The notes beneath the pieces were generated by a model. That model searched no databases, was not told where the DNA came from, and saw only the letters and a program-made list of their open reading frames with translations. 64,000 nucleotides of DNA from Syncephalastrum monosporum B8922 (Eukaryota; Mucoromycota; Mucoromycetes; Mucorales; Syncephalastraceae), in the NCBI GenBank assembly GCA_000697355.1, contig JNEN01000834.1, forward strand, positions 248,001 through 312,000, read 5' to 3'. Shown piece by piece: positions 33,190-44,323 of this stretch. The first letter of the stretch is position 1; each line of letters starts with the position of its first letter. Both the position numbers and the translations under genes were made by a program.

Positions 33190-34550
33190 ATGTTGACCTT
33201 TGGACAAGCCGCGTGTTTGGTGTTGGATCTTACACCCAATGACGAGAATCGAATCAAAGCACAGAAGTTGGTGCAGGAATCTGCCTTTGGAATCACGTAC
33301 ACCGACGACACCGGTCCGTTACACCCTTTTGCGATGGGCAAAAGTTTGATCGAAAAAAATCCATACAAGTACAAAACGTACCCAAGCAGTCCTTCCTCGT
33401 CGCCACAGTTGACCCCGCAAGCTGACGATTCAAGTAATATTTTATATCAGCAATACGCGTTTCGTTACACTTCTTTACGTTTCATCACAGGCACCACAGA
33501 AGGCACAAGTTCAGTGTCAAGCTCCGATTCTTCTGAGGACTACTCTGGTAAGATAAAATAGGTGGTCTTTCATACGAAGTTGTAACATTCTTTTGCAGCC
33601 GATTATTCGGCAGATGGAGTGCTGAAAACAGCAAAGTCATTATTCACTCAAGCAAAGATGCTCTGCGCCGACCTTCAGGTACATGATTTCTTCACAAACG
33701 AAGACATGTATCGTACCCTGGAGAAACATCTGCCCCACTTGAGCAGATGCATGTCTATCAGACAATTTGGGCTCTTATTGAATAAGAATCAAGTCCACTT
33801 TGGTCCAATGTCTACTCGAAAACAAAATGGCAAGGTTCAACGAGGTCGTCTCTTACGTTGTTTGGTTGATTCTGCACAAGGTAACTTTTGTATTCTTTTT
33901 GACGCCAATTGTAATATTTTTTTAGAGTCAGTCATTTCACCGGACCGCCAATTCCGCAAACACGTCGCAGCAGCGTCAGGATCCTGGATAAACATAGGGT
34001 ACATCCGAAAATCACCCACTAAGGACGATGATGGAAACCGCAAACGTTTGTTAAAAATGATGGCCGACAGGCTACAGAAACGCTGTCTTTGTGACAAAGT
34101 CTTCGTGTCACAGTCATCATGGGCTTCAGGCTCACTGCTTTCCCGGGATTCCGGAGTCCAGGGCGACTTTCTAGACGGCACCTGCCAAGGTGAGTCGCGT
34201 TGTGAAGCATACTTATTTGAAATGACAATCTCTACACTTGTTTCCAAGACATGTTCGCATTTATCGCGAAGTCAACCAAAAAAGTTCGACTTTGCGTCAT
34301 CGATTATGCGGGCTTATCCACGAATCCAGCAGACATAAAGTCAACCATCAGGTAAAGGCCAAACGCGTCAAGCATTATATAGTGAAGATTCATCTGACGC
34401 TTTGATTTTGCTAGGGTGACTCGGGCGATCAAAGAAATCGCCATATTACACCCCTCACGAGTTGAAGTCATCACTCGATATTCCCTGCTACACCGAAGTA
34501 TTGCTAACAAGTTCAAATGTCGCTCACATGCTCTTCATCGCTCCAAATGA
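33190..34550 (+). CDS. Unrecognised protein, intact member of local pair
   Basis: A six-exon gene of about 370 residues that reads cleanly with GT-AG introns throughout. It starts MLTFGQAACLVLDLTPNDEN at 33190, continues QESAFGITYTDDTGPLHPFA, and has a short Ser-rich exon (GTSSVSSSDSSEDYS). It then reads DGVLKTAKSLFTQAKMLCAD and TLEKHLPHLSRCMSIRQFGL. Exon 4 reads QFRKHVAAASGSWINIGYIR and NRKRLLKMMADRLQKRCLCD. Exon 5 reads FAFIAKSTKKVRLCVIDYAG. The last exon reads TRAIKEIAILHPSRVEVITR, ending at TGA 34548-34550. I recognise no domain. The basic character and hydrophobic-Asp strand (VRLCVID) are compatible with a nucleic-acid enzyme, but that is speculation. A disabled inverted relative lies at 31680-32095, suggesting an expanding or mobile family. 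Confidence 0.65.
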
Positions 34551-34633
34551 ACAACATTACCAAATAAACCATTACCAAATATCCATCGAACAGAATTGGG
34601 ATTTTATGAACTTGGCCAGGTGCAAGCTTTGTT

Positions 34634-34812
34634 CCGAAGTGCAACCCTTTCTCAGAGAATCGCAACATTTTCTCAGAGAAGTGCAACCCTTTCTCAGAGA
34701 AGTGCAACCTTCTCAGAGAAGTGCAACCTTTGCTCAGAGAAGTGCAACCCTTTCTCAGAGAAGTGCAACCTTTGCTCAGAGAAGTGCAACCCTTTCTCAG
34801 AGAAGTGCAACT
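34634..34812 (+). repeat. 21-bp minisatellite, about 8.5 units
   Basis: Tandem units of GAAGTGCAACCCTTTCTCAGA with alternating variants (CTTTCTC and TTTGCTC), one shortened 19-bp unit and one diverged unit (ATCGCAACATT). Because 21 is a multiple of three, a frame stays open through most of it, but no flanking gene uses it. It begins about 85 bp after the stop of the unknown-family gene. Confidence 0.92.
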
Positions 34813-34976
34813 GTCATAAATTCAGCTAAGTCCGTACCTGACGGACCCACGTTCCGAGGATTTACAGTGCATTTTGTGTGTGTGAAAGCATGGGCAAAAT
34901 GGTTGACAAGTGGAATCTTAAAGTTCTATATAACCAGTGTCAAAGTCTTGTTCCTATCTATCTTCCCACCCAACAT
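34813..34976. other. Unassigned spacer
   Basis: A short stretch between the minisatellite and the LINE fragment with no supported feature. Confidence 0.4.
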
Positions 34977-35515
34977 TTACAAAGTGTATTTACGATATGA
35001 ACCTCTTTTCTGGTGACAAGTAGCGTTTGAAGTATGCTGGTCATTTGGCTGAGTGACAGGTGAGGCGGTACATAAACAGCAACGACATTGAGGTTTTGCA
35101 AGGTAAACCCAGCAAGACTTAATGCTTTGCCAGAATCGCTGCCGTGGACCAGCTGCGCAATATGCGTTTTGTACTGGAAGCAACGAGTCTTTCACGTAGC
35201 AAAAGATACCAACTGGCAATCGCCTACGAACAGCAGGGAGACCGACATACGCAACGTTGGTGAAGCCGGGAATATGCAGCTGATCATCATCTGGCGTCCA
35301 TGTCTCCGTGAAGAGTAAAACGGAATGTGTAGGCAAACTTTGGACATGGTGGATAATGACATGGAGCAGTTCTGGGGATCGTTCCAAGTGGAGAGATCGG
35401 AACTTTGGAGCAAGACTGCACGTTTCGTGACGAGCGAGTTCAGCACAGGTGGGATCACATGGCGCAAGCGGTCGTGGAGCACGAGAGCTGTCTCCAGTCA
35501 AGTATAAGCCGCCGC
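34977..35515 (-). mobile_element. LINE-type endonuclease fragment
   Basis: A minus-strand frame carries an APE-like endonuclease N-terminal region of a non-LTR retrotransposon. It reads RSLHLERSPELLHVIIHHVQ, then SVLLFTETWTPDDDQLHIPG (the TETW...PGF signature), then VGIFCYVKDSLLPVQNAYC. Only the start of the domain remains. No reverse transcriptase of this element is seen, and the reading decays toward 34977. It directly abuts a gypsy RNase H region at about 35510, both on the same strand. Confidence 0.6.
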
Positions 35516-37600
35516 AGATGCGGTGGGCACCGGGTGGTGCGCGCCCTGGAGGTAGTGTCGCCAGACTTTGAAGCACACGACAAGGGCTAAGAGCTCTTTA
35601 TCGTAGTGTCATAGCTCACCTCGACGGACTGGAGGTTCCGGCTAAAGAACGCCACTGGATGCAGTCGTTGATCGTCGTCCGCTTGTTTTAGTACACCAGC
35701 TGCGGCGTAGTCGGACGCGTCAGTTTCTTCAATACTGTAATAAGACGGTGGGTACAGAAATACTGGCGGACTGGGGTGGAGGTGAAGTGGCTTTTTAGGG
35801 AAGTGAAAGCGGCATCGTGCGATTCGTCCCAGATTGAAGGGCACGTTCCTCTGGAGAAGGAATGTCAGCGGGAGGGTCAGTTGGGAGCACTGATAAGATG
35901 AAACGGCGGTAAACATTCGCGGAGTCCAAGAACCTACGTCATGCTCGTTTTTGATACTGACCAATCAGCGATGCTGCCGATACGGAATCCCAAGAAACTC
36001 GACCTCGGGGACGTCAAATTCGCATGTGGAGGCTTCGGCATACATACCAGCGCTGCGTAGTTCTCTGAGGACTTTGCAAAGATGGACGTCGTGTTCCTGT
36101 TGGTTATGACTGAATGTTAAAATATCATCGAGATAGACGACCACAAAAAGGTCGAGGAATTCGCGGAGGACGTCATTGATTAAGCTTTGAAGCGAGGAGC
36201 GTTCGTGAGGCCAAAAGGCAGGACCTGTTACTCCAAGTGGCCTTAGCGAGTCCGAAAAGCGGTCTTCCATTCGTCGCCTTCGGCGATGCGAATGTCGGTG
36301 ATAGGCATTCCAGATGTCAAGCTTGGACAACACGCGGGCGGTTGCGAAGCGGCCCAGTATTTTATTGATGTTGATCAAGGGGAGTGGGTATCGACTTTTG
36401 ATGGTGACTTTGTTTAGACCACGGTAATCTACGCAGAGACGAAGATATTCATCCTTTCATTTGACGAGTGGTAAGGGGCGCGCTGGTAGAGCTCGTAGAG
36501 GGCGGATGAAGCCATTATTCCAAGTTGGTTTTCAAGTTGTCTGCCAGTCCGGCGAGTTCACCTTGCGACAGAGGGGTAAATCGGGTTGAACCGGGGTTGT
36601 GAGCCCGCCGACAAGGGGATCACTTGGTAAGTGCTGGTGCAGTGCTTGAGGAGAGCGTTAGCCTCTTTCTCGCTAAAGACGTCAGCATAGGTGTGGTACT
36701 TGGCGGGCAGAACGCCGGTGTCACAGGGATCCGGCGATGTAGCGGCTACGAATACGTACGGTTTGTGTAGTGTCAGCTGAATACTGCAGTGATGCGCCCC
36801 CTTGCTTGAGAAGGCCTTGCATATTTCTAGTACTGACGTTGCGAAGGCTGACAGATTGCTTCTCGCGTGCAGTAGGGGTGACCTCGACGATGCCTTGTAC
36901 GGGTGCTGATAAGTGCATACAAAATCGGGAGCAAGTGTCCGAGGTGAAAGAGAGTTTATGCGTGCGCCAATTGATGGACGGGTTGTGCTGAGCTAACCAG
37001 GGCGAACCCGGTATAATTAGGTACCGACCTATAGGGGTGGCTCGTAAAACAAGGTGTTTTGAGTGCTGCCGCATTGCGAGGGACAGATGACATTCTTGGA
37101 CGACGAGACCTAGGTGGATTGCACGACCATCGACCGTAAACACTTGTAAGGATCGCTTACTGTCGACGAGAGGGATGCTGCGACGTTGTGCGAAGGATAG
37201 GCCGACGAAATTCTCCATGGCACTCGAGTCTATCATTGCGGCTGTTTGCACAGGTTCGCCTTGATATCAGAGGAAAATAGGTACCTTGAGTGGCTCAATA
37301 GGTGAATACCCTTTGTGCTAGGTAGGCATGGTATGACAATGGACGGATGAACAGAAAGATTTAGCTGTAGTACAGTTTTCATCACGTGATGGTAAACCCA
37401 CGGGCAACTCTCCTACTGGCCTTCGGTGCGCCCTTGTCCCTGCTTTTTTGGACAGGTGGATGCTGATTGGCTCTGCGCACCGCAGTACATGCAGAGGGCG
37501 TTGGCGCGACGGCGAGCCTTTTCTGCTGAAGAGAAGGGCGGCCAGAGAACTTCGGTCTTAGTCGCGTCGATCTCCATTGGTTGGACATCAGGCTCACGTG
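35510..37600 (-). mobile_element. Decayed Ty3/gypsy LTR retrotransposon
   Basis: Gag-pol domains occur in the order expected for Ty3/gypsy on the minus strand, but in separate frames. There is a gag zinc-knuckle remnant near 37500 (CMYCGAQSQSASTCPKK, with the usual His replaced by Gln). A retropepsin lies at 37251-36721 (AMIDSSAMENFVGLSFAQRR). The reverse transcriptase runs about 36480-35965 (KLDIWNAYH, then FLDLFVVVYLDDILTFSHN with the YLDD active site). RNase H runs about 35750-35510 ([38 protein letters not shown], then [20 protein letters not shown]). Several frameshifts separate the domains, and no integrase or LTRs were found. This copy cannot be autonomous. Confidence 0.85.
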
Positions 37601-38607
37601 GGATGGGCGGGGGAACGATAGTACTTGTAGACAGATTTACATACCCTTTGAGTACAAACGAAACACGGTATGACTATACGTATGGGAGTGCTGTATATTT
37701 TTCAAAAATATAAGCAAGTATACGCGTCAAATTGGCGTGCGAAAACCATCAATGCATCCACGGGATGGACGGCACCCGTCTAATGAATAGCTCAAGTTTC
37801 ACAGTAGTAAATGACTGTAGTACACAGATCCATTCCATGTGTCTCATCTCCTGTGCTCCATGATGTGGGGTCTTTTTTTCTTGCAACACGCTGACCGTCC
37901 TAAATGGGAAAATATGGTAACCAAACAAAATTTTGTACCTCGATCGAATGAAAGAGCTGTCATTCCATGCACAGTAACGAGAATCACGTAGTAGCATTTG
38001 GATATCTGGTACTAAAATTCACAGCTTGGAAAAAACGGAATTAAGGGAATAGCTGATTTTTCACCTTTGGGAAATGTCCCCGCTCCCGGAGGCAGCCTTA
38101 CATCTAACAAGTTTTTTTTTTCGTACGTATCACATTGATCTAAAGTCCTCTTTTCATTCGTGCATATACGTGGAGACAGCGGTGCTTTTACGTGCTTTTA
38201 GGCTTTCAATGTGTATATCATGCATAAGTACAAATACTAGACCACAGACATCGACATATGAGATACAGTATGGAAGTCATTTTGACTCATATTGAGCGTG
38301 AGCTACGGGTTGCTGATATCATGGCTTCGAAGTATGAAGGGTAACCCTCACTGACGCGTTTATTTGCTGTCACGGGAAAGCCGCTGTTTCCAAGTTTTCT
38401 CAATGATATCCCGCATAAAAAAAAGTGGAGCTACAATGCATCTGTGACACAATGCCATGAATATTCTCTGACTCAGCGCCGCTGTATGTCCCTTTTCATC
38501 TTGCATATTCATATGTTGCGGGAGAAATGAGAATTCCGTGAGAATCTCGGCCACACATGGAACTCGTCTGTGCCAGGCGGGACAGGCTGGACTTCTTTTA
38601 CCTTTCA
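37600..38607. other. Intergenic upstream of glucoamylase 1
   Basis: About 1 kb that should contain the glucoamylase 1 promoter. A GC-rich CCCCGC/CTCCCGG patch (about 38078-38090) resembles Mig1/CreA-type sites, weak evidence of carbon repression. No gene is supported. Confidence 0.35.
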
Positions 38608-38615
38608 TATAAAAG
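38608..38615 (+). promoter_or_regulatory. TATA box of glucoamylase 1
   Basis: TATAAAAG lies 36 bp before the ATG at 38651. The match is perfect. The close spacing implies a very short 5' untranslated region, as seen in strongly expressed secreted-enzyme genes. Confidence 0.6.
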
Positions 38616-38650
38616 TCGTTCATTTCAGACTAACTAAAAGCAAAGCAGCA

Positions 38651-41050
38651 ATGAAGCTAAACCTTTACTGGAAAAGTCTGGCTGTTCTCACCATGGTACA
38701 CATGGCCATGGCGGCCGTCGTGCCAACCTCGCAAGTTCAGCTGGATTATTATACGTACTCCAACAATGTGCTGTCGGGACGTATTTATGTAAGCTTACAA
38801 TGCTGTTTGATCTTCATTGTAATAGGATAGGTCACTTATAGCATACATGTCATTTCAATAGGTGCAAAATATCGCATACTCAAAGGTTGTCAAAGTGATT
38901 TACTCGGATGCGTCTGGAAACTGGAACAACAATGGCAATACTATTTCTGCGAGCTACGCCGAGAGCATTTCTGGTACCAATTACGAGTATTGGGATTTCT
39001 CGGCTACCATTGGCGCGGGCGGAATAAAGCAGTTCTATATCCGCGTAAGTAATTTTATGTATCTCCTGGTATTATTAAGAAGACACATTGACACTGCTCC
39101 GTGTGCATATTAGTATGATGTGTCTGGTAGCATATACTATGACAACAATGGCGCATATGGCTCCAATTACAGTGAGTATCCCGTAGGTCAGCTGTGGGTC
39201 GATCCGCTCATATAAACTTCATATCGATGTAGATGTTGTCGCGTCGACCTCAACTACCACCTCTGCCACGACAACAACTGCCACTGGAGCTACTACTACA
39301 AAGACCACGACCACTGCAACGGCCACAGCTACTTCTACCTCGACACCAAGCTTTCCTGCCGGCAATACAACTATCACCACCTGGGCAAAGTCTCAAAAGG
39401 ACATTAGCTGGAAGACACTGCTCACCAGTCTGAATCCTTCTGGCACTGCCAAGGGTTTTATTGCTGCGTCTCTTTCCACATCGAACCCGGACTACTTCTA
39501 TGCTTGGACTCGAGATTCGGCCCTGGTTGCCAGGTTCGTCACCACCATTCTTTGCACGTGGACAGAAATACTTACGTCAAAGACTAATCAATAGAACCAT
39601 GGTCAACATGTACAATACCACGGAAGCTGGTAGCGCGTCGGTTCTGGGCCTTTTGCAAGATTATGTTACCTTCCAAATTAATGCCATGGGCACTTCCACC
39701 GTGTGCAATTGTCTTGGCGAGCCTAAATTCAATCCGGATGGCTCGAGCTATACCGGTGCCTGGGGCCGGTAATTTTGGCTCCTGCCGAATGGTTATGTTT
39801 ACTCACAACGACTTTCCTTACGTGTATGTAGCCCTCAAAACGATGGCCCGGCTGAGCGTGCCAGCACCTTCATTCTCTTTGCCGATAGCTATATTGCTCA
39901 AGGTGGTCAGCTGTCGTATGTGAAAGGGACCCTTGCTCCCGCCATCTATAAAGATCTCAATTATGTCGTAAGCACCTGGTCGAACAACTGTTTTGATCTT
40001 TGGTATGATATTACTCGCTATTCTATAACATATCTGACAGTAGTCACTTATTGTGTAGGGAGGAAGTCAATGGCCGGCACATGTTTACGTAAGAAGACAT
40101 ACACTTACAATCTTTCTCCTAAAATTTTGATCTCATAAACTTTGTGTAGCCTCGCTGTCATGCGCCGCGCTCTCTTGGATGGTGTCAACTTTGCTTCCCG
40201 CATCGGTGATACTACCTATTCAAGCACATGGTCCAACACTGCGTCCTCTATTCAGTCAGCTTTAAGCACTTTCTACTCTTCAAGCAACAACTACATCACT
40301 ACGGTGCAGAATTTCCAGTCAGGCGTCAGCAAAGCCGGGTATGACGTGTCGACTCTGATTGCAGCTAACGTGGCTGGTATGAGCGATGGCTTCTTCACGC
40401 CCGGATCGGACGAAGTAAAACCTTCAGGCACTACTGAATATCTATAGCGTATATTTACTGTCATGTATAGATTCTTGCCACCGCTGTCGCTATCGAGAAC
40501 AAGTTTTCCAGTTTGTACGGCATCAACACCAACAAGGCCGCATATCTTGGTAATGCCATTGGACGCTACCCAGAGGACACCTATAACGGCAACGGTAACG
40601 GCCAAGGTAATCCTGTAAGTATCGTTGCGACTTTTGTTCAATGACGCGACATGAAGAGTCACGACTAACTGTCAGGGCTATCTTTAGTGGTTTATAGCGA
40701 CAGTAGCATATGCTGAGCTGTACTATCGTGCCATTTTGGAGTGGCAGACCAAGTCGTCAATCTCGGTCAACTCCAAAAATATTGGGTTTTTCTCCAAGTT
40801 TGATTCATCCGCTGCGGTCGGCACCACCTACACGCCTGGTACTACAGCATACAACAGCATGGTGCAGAATGTTGCTTTGGCCGCCGACCGATTCCTGTCG
40901 ACTGTCTGGACCCATGCAGCCACCAATGGCTCTATGAGCGAGCAGTTCAACCGCGACACCGGACTTATGCAGGGTGCGCGTGATTTGACCTGGTCTCACT
41001 CGGCTTTCATCACAGCCGCACGCGCTAAGCTTGGTTCACCAGTTTATTAG
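38651..41050 (+). CDS. amyA: Glucoamylase, CBM21-GH15, copy 1
   Basis: A secreted exo-acting 1,4-alpha-glucosidase that releases glucose from starch ends. The signal peptide [20 protein letters not shown] precedes a CBM21 domain ([58 protein letters not shown]). A Thr/Ala-rich linker follows, then GH15 ([60 protein letters not shown]). The general-acid Glu should lie in [14 protein letters not shown] and the base in [10 protein letters not shown]. It ends [20 protein letters not shown], Tyr, stop at 41050. Nine introns were traced, all GT-AG and in phase. The length is about 590 residues with the same order as Rhizopus AmyA. The paralogue at 41865 is in tandem. Confidence 0.96.
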
Positions 41051-41807
41051 TGATCCACTCATACAATAGGACTTTGCGTAGATATGTTTAGCGCGTCGAA
41101 ATATATTATAAAGCTTATTTATACGAAATACTGAAGATAACTTAAAAATTACCTTATCGGTGACATTATTCCTGTTGACATTAGATCTGTTAAAGTCTGA
41201 AACATTAACTCTATGCAAGGGGCAGCCTGCATATTTCTCTGCAGCTCATTCTTTCTTATAGGTGATACATGAAGACAAAATTACTAATAACAAGCATCAT
41301 GTGTACCCTCATCTTCTACCCTTGTTATCAAAAGCAAAAGCAAGCACTTGTCTGCAGAGAACCTTCATCATATGGCAGGACCCCTTGCTTTATGCAATGA
41401 AGCGTATTTATTGATGCAGCATAAGAGCTCTTTGGGGGCCCGCCATGCAGCGAATGCACAGTGCCTTTTTTGGATCAAAGCATAAAAGTGTACAAACCAT
41501 CTCCGGTCGCGATGGTGCGACATGATGCATACATGCAACAATCCCACGGCTGGAATATAGTATCTTCCCGTACTTCATTGTGCTACTCCTTGGCATGCCT
41601 CCCACTTTCTCCACACTCAGCAAACTTGCCTGACATTTTTATCCATCTTCCTTTCGGAAAAAAACGAATAAAGTGTTACAAAGCAAAGCGAAGGGAGAAA
41701 ACACAGTGCCGAGGCAATTTTCTCACCAACTCAAAGGCGGCATCATCAATATCCCGACTGTGCTGTACAATCCTCCTTGTGTATCCCAAATTCTGGGACA
41801 GTACTCA
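41051..41807. other. Intergenic between tandem glucoamylases
   Basis: About 760 bp, AT-rich near the copy 1 stop and then containing the copy 2 promoter. No gene is supported, and there is no evident similarity to the copy 1 upstream region beyond a TATA element. Confidence 0.45.
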
Positions 41808-41815
41808 TATATAAA
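41808..41815 (+). promoter_or_regulatory. TATA box of glucoamylase 2
   Basis: TATATAAA lies 50 bp before the ATG at 41865, in a position comparable to the copy 1 element. Confidence 0.6.
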
Positions 41816-41864
41816 GCGATATTCAAACAGACTTTGAGCTAGCCAGATCCATCAGTCGCTAAAT

Positions 41865-44323
41865 ATGCAGTTTAACGTCTATTGGAAAAGCGTAGCAAGA
41901 ATATTACTCCTTGCCATAGCATTCCAGATGGCCTTGGGGGCGACTGTACCGACGACCCAAGTTCAGCTGGACTACTACACTTATTCGGACAGTAAACTTA
42001 CTGGAAAAATCTATGTATGAGCCGACTTACCGATTATTTCTTCTTGATTAACCTGTTCTTCTATCAAGGTCCAAAATATTGACTATACCAAGGTGGTGAC
42101 CGTCATCTACTCGGATGCATCGGGTGATTGGAACAACAATGCCAATACAATCTCTGCAAGCTATGATGAGGGTATCTCAGGTACCAACTACGAGTACTGG
42201 GATTTTTCTGGAAACATTGGCTCGGGTGGTATCAGCCAGTTCTACATCAAAGTAAGAGGAGAAAGGAAAATATCTTGATAGGGAAGGACAGAAAAACCCA
42301 AAATGGCTTATTTTACTTTTTACAGTACGATGTTGATGGTACGAGCTACTACGACAACAATGGCCAGAAAAATTATGGTGAGTAACTGTTCCGAGTACAT
42401 TGCACAACGCCCAATTGTGGCAGAGATACAGGAGTATTAATTGCTGTGTCACCTTCAGATGTCGTTGCCACGACCTCGACCACCACCGCCGCCACCACCA
42501 GCACGACTGCCACTACGACAACCGCAACAGGTAGCACAACCACAACCAAGACGACTACAACTACAGACCCTACTTCGACTGCCACGCCATCTGGCGTGCC
42601 CACCGGTAACTCGACCATTACGACATGGGTCAAGTCGCAAAAGGATATCAGCTGGAGCACGCTCCTGACGAGTGTCAACCCCTCTGGTGCCGCTGCAGGC
42701 TTCATCGCTGCTTCTCTTTCAACCTCCAACCCTGACTACTATTATGCCTGGACTCGCGACTCTGCACTAGTCGCTAGGTATGATATAGCTGGCCACCTCG
42801 TCTTACGTTTTCCCGTTACTATAGCTTACGTATTATGAACTTGATAGAACCATGGTCAACATGTATAACACAACCGAGGCTGGTAGCTCCACCCTGCTTA
42901 GTCAGCTCCAGGACTATGTCAAGTTCCAAATCAATGCCATGGGCGAGTCAACTGTCTGCAACTGCCTCGGTGAGCCGAAGTTTAACCCAGATGGTTCAAG
43001 CTACACTGGTGCCTGGGGCCGGTAAGCAATGAGATGCATGGATGGTACATCCGTTTTATTAATTCGACTGCCTCTGTATCAAATAATAGTCCTCAGAATG
43101 ACGGTCCTGCTGAACGTGCCAGCACTTTTATTCTATTTGCCGATAGTTATCTTGCTCAGGGTGGTGAGCTCTCATACGTGACTAATACTTTGGCACCTGC
43201 CATCTACAAGGATTTGAACTATGTCGTTTCCACTTGGGATAGCACCTGCTTTGATTTGTGGTACCGTATTTACTCTTGAAATCCTAACCTTATGCTTGTT
43301 TGAATATGTTCTGAATGAAATTTCTTCTTATAGGGAGGAAGTTCAAGGCAAGCACATGTACACGCAAGTATCACATACATGACTGCTTCATGCTCAGCCC
43401 ATCTGACTGAACATAACTTACATAGGCTATCGGTCATGCGTCGTGCCCTCAAGGATGGTATCAGTTTTGCTTCTCGTCTGGGCAACACGAGCGACTCGAG
43501 CTCCTGGTCTAGCACTGCGTCTTCCATCGAGTCTACTCTGTCTGCTTTCTTCTCGTCGAGCAACAACTACATTACGACCGTCGAGGATTTCCAATCCGGT
43601 GTCAGCAAGGCCGGTTATGATGTCTCGGTCTTGCTTGCTGCTAACGTTGCTGGCATGGGTGATGGCTTCTATACGCCCGGTTCGGATGAGGTATTTAACG
43701 GATGGTTATAAAAGCCATGATCTTGCAGATACCAATGCTTTATTCTAACATCGTGTTATAGATTCTTGCCACTGCTGTGGCTATCGAGAAGCAATTTGCC
43801 GACCTGTACGCAATCAACTCTAACAAGGCCTCCTACCTTGGTAATGCTATTGGTCGCTACCCTGAAGACACGTACAACGGCAATGGCAACAGTCAAGGCA
43901 ATCCTGTAAGGACGAAAGTGATTGAAGATGTGCATACACTCATCATAATACTCCACGTAGTGGTTCATTGGAACCGTGGCCTACGCTGAGCTCTACTATC
44001 GCGCTATCCTGGAGTGGCAAACCAAATCGTCCGTGGAAGTCAACTCAGTGAACCTTGGCTTCTTCAGCAAATTTGACTCGTCAGCTGCAGTTGGTACGAC
44101 CTACACACCGGGTACGACCGCGTTCGAAAACATGGTTCAGAACGTGGCCCTTGCAGCCGATGAATTCTTCTCAACCGTCAAGAACTATGCTGCCACAAAC
44201 GGTTCGATGAGCGAACAGTTCAACCGGGACACGGGTGCACTCGAGGGAGCCCGTGATCTGACCTGGTCGCACTCAGCTTTCATTACCGCATCGCGCGCAA
44301 AGCTGGGCTCGCCCGTGTATTAA
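41865..44323 (+). CDS. amyB: Glucoamylase, CBM21-GH15, copy 2
   Basis: The tandem paralogue of copy 1, with the same domain order and the same nine intron positions. The signal peptide [20 protein letters not shown] leads to CBM21 ([38 protein letters not shown]). A longer Thr-rich linker follows, then GH15 ([54 protein letters not shown]). The end is [10 protein letters not shown], stop at 44323. The proteins are clearly similar along their length, but introns and flanks have diverged, so the duplication is not recent. The seventh intron (43364-43425) has a GC rather than GT donor. The symbol only marks the copy number; orthology to a named amyB is not claimed. Confidence 0.95.

Noticed and set aside
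34634..34812. CRISPR array
   Set aside because: Units are contiguous 21-bp tandem repeats without unique spacers, and the genome is eukaryotic.
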